A DNA stretch of 64,000 bases, from contig CAZCAI010000007.1 in NCBI GenBank assembly GCA_964496595.1, forward strand, positions 4,320-68,319, in the 5' to 3' direction. Both the position numbers and the translations under genes were made by a program. Below, piece after piece: positions 52,332 through 60,832 of the stretch. The stretch is from JAAAOZ01 sp964496595. Its GTDB lineage: Bacteria; Chloroflexota; Anaerolineae; B4-G1; SLSP01. How positions within the stretch are numbered: position 1 is the stretch's first letter; each line of letters starts with the position of its first letter. The notes below the pieces were generated by a model. The model had not been told where the DNA came from. It ran no database searches and saw nothing but the letters and a program-made list of their open reading frames with translations.

Positions 52332-53014
52332 ATGAACCTGACCGCGAGGAGATCTTGAAGATTCATCGTCGCCTGGTTGATGCCTACGGCGAACCTCAGC
52401 TTCCCTCGAATCAAGATCCGCTGGCCGAATTGGTCAACACGATTCTCAGCCAGAACACCAACGACAACAACCGCGATCTGGCCTACGACCAGCTTCGCAA
52501 GCGCTTCCCTACCTGGGCTGAGGTGCGCGACGCGCCCACCGCGGAGATCATCGCGGCGATCCGGCCGGCGGGGCTGGCGCCGACCAAGGGGCCGCGCATT
52601 CAAGGCGCGCTGGAAAGAATCACCGAGACGCAGAGCGAACTTTCGCTGGAGTTCCTGCGCGATCTGCCTCTAGAGGAGGCCCGCGATTGGCTGGCGGAGA
52701 TCAAGGGCGTGGGGCCAAAGACCGCCGCGATTGTGCTGCTCTTCGCGCTGGATCGCCCGGCCTTCCCCGTCGACACGCACGTCCACCGCGTCACGCGCCG
52801 GCTCGGCCTGATCCCCGATGCGACCTCGCGGGCGAAGGCGCACACGCTGCTGGAGGCGCTCGTCCCCCAGGAACTCTACTACCCCTTCCACATCAACATC
52901 ATCACGCACGGGCGTCAAATCTGCCACGCCCGCACGCCCGAATGCGAGGCTTGCATGCTCCAGGATCTCTGCGCTTACTATCAGAATCAACAGGAGGCGC
53001 CGGATGGCCCGTAA
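52328..53014 (+). CDS. nth: Endonuclease III-like DNA glycosylase/AP lyase
   Basis: A 228-residue HhH-GPD enzyme of base excision repair. The hairpin IKGVGPKTAAIVL contains the catalytic-lysine position, and FPVDTHVHRVTRRLGL the catalytic Asp. The 4Fe-4S cluster motif CHARTPECEACMLQDLC has the standard Cx6Cx2Cx5C spacing. The start at 52328 overlaps the NUDIX stop (ATGA). The downstream membrane protein gene begins inside its 3' end. Confidence 0.9.
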   Translation: MNEPDREEILKIHRRLVDAYGEPQLPSNQDPLAELVNTILSQNTNDNNRDLAYDQLRKRFPTWAEVRDAPTAEIIAAIRPAGLAPTKGPRIQGALERITETQSELSLEFLRDLPLEEARDWLAEIKGVGPKTAAIVLLFALDRPAFPVDTHVHRVTRRLGLIPDATSRAKAHTLLEALVPQELYYPFHINIITHGRQICHARTPECEACMLQDLCAYYQNQQEAPDGP

Positions 53015-53570
53015 AACACGTCGAAGCTTTCCGCTCCTGCCCTACCACGCGCTCGGCCGGCGCTGGCTCTGGCCGGCGCTGTTGATGATCCCGGCGGGCG
53101 TCGTGCTCTGGTGGCTGGCGCCCAGCGTCCCGGCGCTGGATGCGCGATATGCCCCCGCGGCCTTCATCATCTCCGTGGTCGGGGCCCTCATCGCGATCTA
53201 CGCCCTGTTGGCCCGCCGAGCACACGTCCGTGTGGGCCAGGGGAGCTTTACCGTGCATACGCCGCTCATCCCCGTGGTCTTCTCCTATGCGCGCATCGAG
53301 ATCCACAACCCCGCCCAATTCAATGATATCCGTCCGCCGGCAGAAGAGAAACCCGCTCGGCGCAGGCTCTATCGCAAGCTCTGGGGCAAGACCGTCATCG
53401 TGGTGGATTTGAAAAGCTACCCGATGCCCAAGTGGTGGCTGAAGCTCTGGTTTCACCCCTATCTCTTTCATCCCCGCAAACAGGCGCTGGTCCTTCCCAT
53501 GGATGATTGGATGACGCTTTCACGAACCTTGCAAACGCACCTCACCGCCTGGCGCCAACGGCGTCGCTGA
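53004..53570 (+). CDS. Membrane protein with PH-like domain
   Basis: A 188-residue protein with a basic N-terminus (MARKTRRSF), two membrane helices (about 22-42 and 52-70) and a C-terminal beta-rich domain (VRVGQGSFTVHTPLIPVVF onward) resembling bacterial PH domains. It starts at 53004 after CAGGAGGCG and overlaps the end of nth by 11 bp. A distant similarity in plan to the 5185-5937 product is likely, but function is unknown. Confidence 0.7.
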   Translation: MARKTRRSFPLLPYHALGRRWLWPALLMIPAGVVLWWLAPSVPALDARYAPAAFIISVVGALIAIYALLARRAHVRVGQGSFTVHTPLIPVVFSYARIEIHNPAQFNDIRPPAEEKPARRRLYRKLWGKTVIVVDLKSYPMPKWWLKLWFHPYLFHPRKQALVLPMDDWMTLSRTLQTHLTAWRQRRR

Positions 53571-53873
53571 TGCGCCAGGTCATTCATAAGTTGAACACAC
53601 GCGCTCGACTGAGAACAAATTGCCCTGCATACCCCTGCCTAAAAAAGTTATCCACAGCCTGCATCCACAATCCACCCCCAAGATATGGGGGGCGCCCCCC
53701 CCTTCAACCCCAATAAGCAGGTTATACAAAAAATGTTTTCCACAGGGGTGGTGTGCAATATAAGCGCTGAGACATTTTTAAAGTTAACCCCCTGTTTTCG
53801 CATTGCCACCTTTCCCCTTTTTTGGTAAAATGTAAACGTCTTAGGGATGGCAAATCGCGAGCATCTCGCAAAG
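53571..53873 (+). other. Putative oriC region with DnaA-box cluster
   Basis: A perfect DnaA box TTATCCACA lies at 53648-53656. Weaker ones lie at 53661-53669 (GCATCCACA), 53722-53730 (TTATACAAA) and 53736-53744 (TTTTCCACA). A T/A-rich stretch follows to about 53835. No gene is present. The location just upstream of dnaA is the usual place for a bacterial origin. Confidence 0.65.
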
Positions 53874-53879
53874 CATCCC

Positions 53880-54040
53880 GAGGCTTTTGGATTTCACCGG
53901 AAACTCCCCGGATAGTTCTAAAAGCGGCGAGGATGTGCGCGGTTGTGGGGATCACAGACCTTTTTCGCGTCGTTACCGGGTTGCGGGTAAGAGCGCAAGC
54001 GCGCCTGGCGATGGCGCCCGGTGAATTCCTGAAAAGCCAG
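53880..54040 (+). mobile_element. MITE family copy 3 (161 bp), diverged
   Basis: Flanked by CATCCC (53874-53879 and 54041-54046). The ends GGCTTTTGGATTTCACCGG and the complement of CCGGTGAATTCCTGAAAAGC pair. It shares GTGGGGATCACAGACCTTTTT with copy 2. It separates the putative oriC from dnaA. Confidence 0.8.
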
Positions 54041-54200
54041 CATCCCAAGGTCACATGGTTCCAGACGAATCCATTTTTCGGACAATGCCCACGCTGGAAC
54101 TTTCCTTGGTCAACCACAGAAGTAACATCACTTTATTTTTCTGAAGCTCACTGTATTCATTGGGGTATTTTTGCGCCCCGTAAAAACAAAGGTAAATTAT

Positions 54201-55541
54201 ATGAGTAACGATAATCCGCAAAAATTATGGCAAGCCGCGTTGGGCGAGCTAGAACTACAAATGACCCGCGCGACATTCGATACCTGGCTGCGGGATACGC
54301 ATTGCATCGGCATCGAGGAGGGCAACACGCTCATCGTCGGCGTGAAGAATGGCTACGCCGTCGAATGGCTGGAAAGTCGATTGTACACGATGATTCAGCG
54401 CACGTTGCATCACATCACGGGTAAAGAAATGCAGGCGCGATTTGTGGTCTGGGAAGCGCCCAAGCAACCGCAGCGCCCGCCCGCTCTACTCCACACCGAA
54501 GATCACGAGATCAACACCGCGCCCGTGCGCGATCCCGGCCTGAATTTGGAGTACACATTTGAGAACTTCGTCGTCGGGCCGAGCAACCGCCTGGCGCAAG
54601 CCGCCTCCGAGGCCGTGGCCGAAGCGCCCGCCAAGGCCTACAACCCCCTCTTTATCCACGGGGGTGTGGGGTTGGGGAAAACCCACCTCCTCCACGCGAT
54701 TGGTCACATGGGCTACCATCGGGGCCTGCATGTCCTGTACATCTCCTCGGAGACCTTCACCAACGATCTCATCGAGGCGATCCGTACCCACACCACCGAC
54801 CAGTTCCGCGAGAAGTACCGCACCGCCGATGTGCTGCTGGTCGATGACATTCAATTTATCGCCGGCAAGGAGAGCACGCAGGAGGAGTTCTTCCACACTT
54901 TCAACGCGCTGCGCGACACCCGCCGGCAGATTGTTCTGAGCAGCGACCGCCCGCCCAAGGCGATGGTGACGCTGGAGGAGCGCCTGCGCTCGCGCTTCGA
55001 ATGGGGCTTGATCGTGGACATCCAGCCGCCCGATTATGAGACGCGCATCGCGATCCTCCAATCGAAGGCGGAGAAGTTGGATGTGGAGGTGCCCAACGAT
55101 CTGCTCAGCTACATCGCCACCAACATCGAAAGCAACATCCGCGAGTTGGAAGGCGCGCTGAATCGGATGTTGGCGATGGCGCGCTTGACGAATCAGCCGC
55201 TCACACGCCAGGTGGCCGAAGGCGCGCTCAATGATCTGTTGCCCAATCGGCCAGATGTCTCGGCAAGGCAGATCATCCAGACCGTCGCCACTTACTACGG
55301 CCTCTCGGAGGACGAGCTGCGCGGATCGCGGCGCACCCGGCGCATCGCGCGACCGCGCCAGGTGGCGATGTACCTCATCCGCGAGGAGACGGACGCCTCC
55401 TTCCCGCAGATCGGCGCCGAGCTGGGCGACCGCGATCACACGACGATCCTGTACGGCTACGAGCGCGTCCGCACGCGGATCGAGCAAAACGACGAGCTGC
55501 GCCGCGATGTGATGACGCTCAAGGGGCAGTTGTACGGCTGA
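54201..55541 (+). CDS. dnaA: Chromosomal replication initiator DnaA
   Basis: The protein is 446 residues. Domain I (about 5-85) includes LWQAALGELELQMTRATFDTWL. The AAA+ domain III begins at LNLEYTFENFVVGPSN, with Walker A GGVGLGKTH (about 154-162) and Walker B VLLVDDIQFIAGKE. Domain IV ends with SFPQIGAELGDRDHTTILYGYERV, the DnaA-box-binding signature. It opens the replication origin. The ATG at 54201 is used; AAAGG lies upstream. Initiator boxes upstream suggest autoregulation and a nearby oriC. Confidence 0.96.
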   Translation: MSNDNPQKLWQAALGELELQMTRATFDTWLRDTHCIGIEEGNTLIVGVKNGYAVEWLESRLYTMIQRTLHHITGKEMQARFVVWEAPKQPQRPPALLHTEDHEINTAPVRDPGLNLEYTFENFVVGPSNRLAQAASEAVAEAPAKAYNPLFIHGGVGLGKTHLLHAIGHMGYHRGLHVLYISSETFTNDLIEAIRTHTTDQFREKYRTADVLLVDDIQFIAGKESTQEEFFHTFNALRDTRRQIVLSSDRPPKAMVTLEERLRSRFEWGLIVDIQPPDYETRIAILQSKAEKLDVEVPNDLLSYIATNIESNIRELEGALNRMLAMARLTNQPLTRQVAEGALNDLLPNRPDVSARQIIQTVATYYGLSEDELRGSRRTRRIARPRQVAMYLIREETDASFPQIGAELGDRDHTTILYGYERVRTRIEQNDELRRDVMTLKGQLYG

Positions 55542-55594
55542 TGGCGTACCGCGACCCACGGAAATAGACGACACACAGAGATTTCATCAGATAC

Positions 55595-55633
55595 AAGACC
55601 TGATCGGATTGGAAGATCCATCAGGTCTTTTCG
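55595..55633 (+). terminator. Terminator after dnaA
   Basis: AAGACCTGAT pairs with ATCAGGTCTT around GGATTGGAAGATCC and is followed by TT. An almost identical hairpin lies at 58257-58300. Confidence 0.8.
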
Positions 55634-55700
55634 TTAGCAATCGCTAAGGCGTACCTCAAAATCCAAATATCACAAATTTAAGTTCACAGGAGGCTAGAAT

Positions 55701-58220
55701 ATGAAGCGAAGAATTTTATTAGTGAGTCTCGTTATGTTAGCAGGTTGGTTACTCTTCCCCGTAGCTGCCCAGGCGCAGGGAACGGGTGAGCCGAAGGTCG
55801 CCTATGTTATGCCCTCGTGTCCCGATGGTCTCACACTATGCTTTGAGACCATCCAGGCGGCTATGGACGCGGAAACAGATGTTGTGTACGTATCTTCAGG
55901 GATATATTACGAACACAACATTTCTGTGGATCACAACGTTACCATTACTGCTGATCCTCAGCCGGTGGTTATCGATGCAGAGGGAAAGGGACGTGTGTTT
56001 GTAAGTGGCGCGGACACCTTTACTCTTGAGGGTCTCACCCTCTACGACGGCAAGGCCCCTCTGAACGACCGAGGGAAACGGGAGAGTGGGGGGTTTATCT
56101 ATGCCCCCAACACAGACGTGGTACTTCGGGATGTGGTAGTCGAATATCGACCATTCTCTCAATATCAGATCCTCTTCGATTCCTTCCAGACCAATGGTAC
56201 TGATACACCTGATGGCGATGATACCGATATTGAATACTCTCAAGGTGGTTTCATTCACGCTGGAAGTTTAACCCTTGAGAATAGTCATCTTCAAGGTGGT
56301 ATTGGAAATGCGCATACCATCAGAGTAGGCCATCTCGAAGTTGAGGACTCCTTCACAATGACCAACTCTATCATTGAGAATGGCTTGTGTGGCCCCGCCG
56401 TCCACGTCATCAGTGGTACTGTCACTATGCAAGACAGCACCATTAAGCAATGGGCTAACCGTTGTAAGGCCTGGACAGCAATCGGGGGCGGGGATGGAGC
56501 CGGTCTGGTTCTTGAAGCTGAAGTTAATGATACGAATATCACAGGGTCTTCTTTCAAGTACCTTGTGTCTGATGAGGGATCAGGCATTCACTATGACTTG
56601 TGGAAAGACCACACCTACTTCAATGTCCACGACTCAGAGTTCGTAGGCAACGTAGCTCGCAAGCCTATGAATAGCACTTCCCTAGGGGACGAGGTAGGCG
56701 GAGCAATCTTTGCAAGTGCTCCTTACTCTATGACGATAACAAACTCATCATTTCGGCTTAATAGCGCCGCTAATAGAGCGGGCGCTATCCATTGGGGATC
56801 AGCTACGGGCACTGAGGCGGACGTTCTAATCAAAGACTGTGAATTTACGGCCAACGGTCTCACTGCCCTTAATCCATATTGGACTTCTGTGGGTGGTTCG
56901 GCCATCTTCGCGGCAGGTCACTTCCGTATCGAGGATAGCACCTTCCAGGGACATTGGGGGATCAAGGCTGGCTACACCTTAGAGTTTCGGGGTAATAAGA
57001 CTGAAGCTCACATCGTGAACACTCGGATTGTATCTAATACAACCGGAGGCATTATTCTTAGGGACGGTACAGCTTGGATAACTAACACCGTCATAGCAGA
57101 CAGCGGGTTTGCGAGATTTACTAATGACCTACTGCACCTGAGATTGCCCTTTGCTTGTATTGTGGCAGCCGAACCAATCACAGTTACAAACAGTACATTG
57201 CATAACTGTGGGCACATTTGGGGTAATGACATCCCAGAAGCCAACTGGTACTGGCCTGGGGGAAGTGCAGGCATCTTTGTCCCTTGGGACACAGCTATTC
57301 AAAATCCCAGTATTGTGACGATTCGCAATACAGCGATCACGGGGGTTGATTTCCCATACACCTATCAGGTGGAGGACGAGCACGGGCGGGGTCTGTCGTT
57401 CAACATTGATCATTACAATGGTCACCCGACCGTGATGACAGACCAAGCTGAGGAAGGAGGATGGCTGCGGGGATTTATGGCATACTTCGATCCTGGGAAT
57501 TACGATCTGAGGATCACGGAAGCCAGTGACGCTAAGGATATGGGGAACCCGAATGTTGCTCCTAAACGAGACTTAACAGGTAGACTCCGAGACGGCTTAC
57601 CAGACATTGGTGCCTATGAGGCAGCCCCTCCTTGTACAGAGATCACAGACGTATCAATTGACCACACCTTCACGGCGCCTGATATTTACACGTTCACGGC
57701 TTCTCCAACCCCTGGCTATGCGGATGATGGCTCGATCCAGTACACGTGGGACAACGGCGACACAGGGACAACCTCCACGCGGATACTCCCGGTTGGCGTG
57801 CATACTGTAACGGTTGAAGCGGAAAATGCTTGTAGTGCCGTGAAAGCTACAACCCACATCACGGTCGCGCCGCAGTGTTTCCCGGTAACTGATCTTCGAG
57901 TAACCCAATCCCCGCCCTTCGCCGTTTACTCCGACACCCTCTCCTTCCACATCGATATGACACCTGCCTATGCCACGCCGCCCTACACCTACACCATCGA
58001 TTACCAGGATAGCACCGTCCTGGGCATTCCAGGCGAAGGCACCATCCTTCTCGATCCAACGCCCACCTTCACCCACAAATTCCCACAACCCGGAACCTAC
58101 AATGTGCATATTATGATCCAAAATTGCAACGATGGCCTGATCCACATCCATCCCGTCAGAATATATGCGTCTGATGCCTCTTTCTCAAATGCCTATCTCC
58201 CGTTAGTCCAACGGAAGTAG
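55701..58220 (+). CDS. Secreted beta-helix protein with PKD-like domains
   Basis: The 839-residue protein starts after AGGAGGCTAGAAT and has a signal peptide ending near VAAQAQG (residue 26). A parallel beta-helix follows (about 50-635, opening ETIQAAMDAETDVVYVSSGIYY and closing with the typical LPDIGAYE), then two PKD-like domains (about 645-730 and 735-825). The C-terminal tail is AYLPLVQRK. It is probably an exported adhesin or polysaccharide-interacting protein. Base composition is visibly more AT-rich and codon use differs from neighbours such as dnaA and the kinase. Near-identical terminators flank the gene, so recent gain is possible. Confidence 0.82.
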   Translation: MKRRILLVSLVMLAGWLLFPVAAQAQGTGEPKVAYVMPSCPDGLTLCFETIQAAMDAETDVVYVSSGIYYEHNISVDHNVTITADPQPVVIDAEGKGRVFVSGADTFTLEGLTLYDGKAPLNDRGKRESGGFIYAPNTDVVLRDVVVEYRPFSQYQILFDSFQTNGTDTPDGDDTDIEYSQGGFIHAGSLTLENSHLQGGIGNAHTIRVGHLEVEDSFTMTNSIIENGLCGPAVHVISGTVTMQDSTIKQWANRCKAWTAIGGGDGAGLVLEAEVNDTNITGSSFKYLVSDEGSGIHYDLWKDHTYFNVHDSEFVGNVARKPMNSTSLGDEVGGAIFASAPYSMTITNSSFRLNSAANRAGAIHWGSATGTEADVLIKDCEFTANGLTALNPYWTSVGGSAIFAAGHFRIEDSTFQGHWGIKAGYTLEFRGNKTEAHIVNTRIVSNTTGGIILRDGTAWITNTVIADSGFARFTNDLLHLRLPFACIVAAEPITVTNSTLHNCGHIWGNDIPEANWYWPGGSAGIFVPWDTAIQNPSIVTIRNTAITGVDFPYTYQVEDEHGRGLSFNIDHYNGHPTVMTDQAEEGGWLRGFMAYFDPGNYDLRITEASDAKDMGNPNVAPKRDLTGRLRDGLPDIGAYEAAPPCTEITDVSIDHTFTAPDIYTFTASPTPGYADDGSIQYTWDNGDTGTTSTRILPVGVHTVTVEAENACSAVKATTHITVAPQCFPVTDLRVTQSPPFAVYSDTLSFHIDMTPAYATPPYTYTIDYQDSTVLGIPGEGTILLDPTPTFTHKFPQPGTYNVHIMIQNCNDGLIHIHPVRIYASDASFSNAYLPLVQRK

Positions 58221-58256
58221 CAAAACGTCCACAACAACGGCCTCAGTCGGAATAGA

Positions 58257-58300
58257 AAGACCTGATCGGATTGGAAGATCGATCAGGTCTTTTCTTTTTT
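58257..58300 (+). terminator. Terminator after the beta-helix gene
   Basis: The same hairpin as at 55595 (AAGACCTGATCGGATTGGAAGATC...), followed by TTTTCTTTTTT. Confidence 0.85.
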
Positions 58301-58398
58301 CAATTTGCTTGAAGTTCACCTTTCCTTTGAGTACCCTTTGAGTATAATGGAGACGTATGCTTGAAGCGCATCATGAGTAAGGAAAGAGTGAGGCCCCA

Positions 58399-59628
58399 AT
58401 GAACAAGAAACGCGAAAATCTAAAGCAACGTATCGCCAAGCTGGAGCAACTTCTGAGCATCAGCCGGCGATTGAACTCCACGCTCCAGATGCGGCCCCTC
58501 CTCCAGCAGATTGTTCGGTCGGCGCGGGAGTTGACGGACGCGGATGAAGCCTCGATTTTGCTGATGCGCAGCGATCAGACGTTGCACTTCGCCGCCGCCT
58601 CCGGGCCGCAGGCCAGCGTCCTCATCGACTCGACCGAGGTGCCGCTGGACGGCAGCTTGGCGGGCTGGGTAGTGAAAAATCGCGAGCTGCTCATCGTCGA
58701 GGACGCGCAATCCGACCCGCGCCACTACGCCATCCAATCCATCGACCCGACGCAGTCCATCGTCGCCGTGCCGATGCTCTTCGGCGAGCAGGTCGTTGGC
58801 GTGGTGGAGGCGATCACCACGAAGACGCGCCATCGCTTCACGGATCACGACCTGGAGACCATCGAGACGCTGGCCAGCATCGCGGCGGTGGCGGTGGAGA
58901 ACGCGCGCCTCTTCGAGCAGAGCGATTGGGTCGCCGAGGTCGTCCACGAGATCCGCACGCCGCTCACGGCCATCCTCTCCTACGCCGAGCTGCTCATCCG
59001 CCCCGGCATCGACGCCGCGATGCGCGAGCGGTTTGCGGAGATTATCCTCCAGGAGACCGAGCGGATCAACCAGTTGGCGACCGATTTCCTGGATCTGGCC
59101 CGCCTGGAATCGGGGCGGATTCAGATGGAGCAGGAAGCCTTGGATATGGCGACCATCGCATCGCTTTCGGTCAGCGTTATCCGCCCGCGCGCCGAGCAGC
59201 AGCAGCGCACGCTCAAGGTCGAGACGCCCGACGATCTTCCCAAGACCGTCGGGGATACGCAGCGGATTCATCAGGTGCTCCTGAACCTCCTGAGCAACGC
59301 GGTCAAGTACTCCGAGCCTGGCGATCAGATCACGCTCAAGGTCTGGCAGGAGAAGCAGCGCCTCATCGCCGCCGTCGAGGACACCGGCCCCGGCATCCCG
59401 GAAGACCAGATTCCCCATCTCTTCCAGAAGTTCGCGCGCCTCCCCGGCAGCGAGCGGAAGGCGCAGGGCACCGGCCTGGGCCTGGTCGTCGCCCGGCAGA
59501 TCGTCGAGGCGCACAACGGGCAGATCTGGGTGGAAAGCGAAGTGGACCAGGGGAGCACGTTTTACGTCTCGCTGCCCATCATCGCGCCGCAACCGGAGGC
59601 AGAGGTCGATTTCAACACGCCGAAGTAG
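58399..59628 (+). CDS. GAF-domain sensor histidine kinase, cytoplasmic
   Basis: The 409-residue kinase has a short coiled-coil start (about 1-30), a GAF domain (about 30-175), a HisKA domain with the phosphoacceptor in EVVHEIRTPLTAILSYAELL, and a HATPase_c domain (NLLSNAVKY N-box, DTGPGIP G1-box, GTGLGLVVARQIVEAHNG). There is no membrane segment, so it senses an intracellular signal. TATAAT lies near 58341, and the start follows GAGTGAGG. No response regulator is adjacent. Confidence 0.9.
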   Translation: MNKKRENLKQRIAKLEQLLSISRRLNSTLQMRPLLQQIVRSARELTDADEASILLMRSDQTLHFAAASGPQASVLIDSTEVPLDGSLAGWVVKNRELLIVEDAQSDPRHYAIQSIDPTQSIVAVPMLFGEQVVGVVEAITTKTRHRFTDHDLETIETLASIAAVAVENARLFEQSDWVAEVVHEIRTPLTAILSYAELLIRPGIDAAMRERFAEIILQETERINQLATDFLDLARLESGRIQMEQEALDMATIASLSVSVIRPRAEQQQRTLKVETPDDLPKTVGDTQRIHQVLLNLLSNAVKYSEPGDQITLKVWQEKQRLIAAVEDTGPGIPEDQIPHLFQKFARLPGSERKAQGTGLGLVVARQIVEAHNGQIWVESEVDQGSTFYVSLPIIAPQPEAEVDFNTPK

Positions 59629-59659
59629 GCGAGGGTTCTGGATGAGAGGCCACGGATGT

Positions 59660-59696
59660 AGCGGTCGATCCACTGGGTCGACCGCTCTTGTTTTTG
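59660..59696 (+). terminator. Terminator after the histidine kinase gene
   Basis: AGCGGTCGA pairs with TCGACCGCT and is followed by CTTGTTTTT. Confidence 0.75.
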
Positions 59697-59774
59697 ATCT
59701 TTCCTAAGCAGGTGGATTTGGTATAATCGAGGCACAGGTCATCACATCATCGACACTATCATGAGGGAGGTCAT

Positions 59775-60500
59775 GTGGAGCAGTTGATCACGGGGGCGAA
59801 GGTCTTGCGCATACCACTTAAGCCGGAACATCTTCGGGCGTTCCGCATCTACCAGGAAGAGTTACTGAAATGGAACGAGCGCTTCAATTTGACGGCGATC
59901 ACGGACGATCAGGGCGTGCAGATCCGCCACTTTTTGGATTCGCTCTCGTGTTGCCTGGGGATGGGCTGCGGCGAGGAGTTGCGGGGCCAACGGGTCATCG
60001 ATGTGGGCGCCGGGGCCGGATTTCCCGGTCTGCCGCTCAAGATCCTCCAGCCCGGCCTCCACTTGACGTTACTCGAGGCGACGGGCAAGAAGACGCAGTT
60101 CCTGCGCCATCTGGTGGAGCGCCTGGGTTTGGAGGGCGTCACCGTGATCCACGAGCGCGCCGAGATGTTGGGGCAGGCACCGGCGCATCGCGAGCGCTAC
60201 GATTGGGTCATCGCCCGCGCCGTCGCCGATACGCCGATCCTGATGGAGTACCTGCTGCCGCTGACGAACGTAGGCGGCCAAGTCCTGGCGCAGAAGGGCG
60301 AGGGCGCCCCGGCGGAGGTGCAGCGCAGCGAGTGGACGATCAAGACGTTGGGCGGGCACGTGCGGCGGCTGGTCCCCGTCGAGCTGCACGGCCTCGCGGA
60401 GACGCGCTACCTCGTGTTGGTGGATAAGGTCGCGAGGACGCCGCCGAAGTATCCGCGCCGACCCGGCATGCCCTCCAAGCGGCCGTTGGTGGCGGATTAG
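59775..60500 (+). CDS. rsmG: 16S rRNA (guanine-N7)-methyltransferase RsmG
   Basis: A 241-residue SAM enzyme that methylates G527 of 16S rRNA. It has the family N-terminus (LLKWNERFNLTAI and HFLDSL), SAM motif VIDVGAGAGFPGLPLKI, LLEATGKKTQFL and WVIARAVADTPILMEY. The start is a GTG at 59775 after GGGAGGTCAT; the overlapping ATG at 59773 is out of frame. TATAAT lies near 59718. The gene stands alone, although in many bacteria rsmG is close to the origin and dnaA, as here. Confidence 0.94.
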   Translation: MEQLITGAKVLRIPLKPEHLRAFRIYQEELLKWNERFNLTAITDDQGVQIRHFLDSLSCCLGMGCGEELRGQRVIDVGAGAGFPGLPLKILQPGLHLTLLEATGKKTQFLRHLVERLGLEGVTVIHERAEMLGQAPAHRERYDWVIARAVADTPILMEYLLPLTNVGGQVLAQKGEGAPAEVQRSEWTIKTLGGHVRRLVPVELHGLAETRYLVLVDKVARTPPKYPRRPGMPSKRPLVAD

Positions 60501-60509
60501 GTCAATCTC

Positions 60510-60825
60510 ACCCTTGCGAAGGTTCCAGAAGGATCTCCAAGCCGCAAGCTCTGTGGACTGTCGAAAATACCGCTGCGACGGAAGCCTTCCGTAACCTTCG
60601 CAAGGTTTGGATAAACGCATCCTTGCGAAGGTTCCAGATAGATCTTCAAGCCCCAAGCTCTGTGGCCTATCGAAAATACTGCTGCGACGAAATCCTTCCG
60701 TAACCTTCGCAAGGTTTGGGTAAACGCACCCTTGCGAAGGCTTCAGATAGATCTTCAAGCCGCAAGCTCTGTGGACTGTCGAAAATCCCCCGACAACAGG
60801 AACCTTCCGTAACCTTCGCAAGGGT
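60510..60825. repeat. Three-unit tandem array of CCTTGCGAAGG hairpins
   Basis: Units start at 60510, 60620 and 60728 (period about 109 bp). Each is bounded by CCTTGCGAAGG at the left and CCTTCGCAAGG at the right. The interiors share AGCTCTGTGG...TCGAAAAT with substitutions. The array fills the space between convergent rsmG and the TctA-like gene. Confidence 0.9.
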
Positions 60826-60832
60826 CAACCCC

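Noticed and set aside
53722..54117. Minus-strand frame through MITE copy 3 (also seen in the upstream extension of surface gene 1), with shared peptide VTTRKRSVIPT
   Set aside because: The similarity follows from the DNA repeat; there is no ribosome site and the frame differs at both ends.
60510..60825. CRISPR array
   Set aside because: Units are ~109 bp with internal inverted arms and similar interiors; there are no short repeats with unique spacers and no cas genes.
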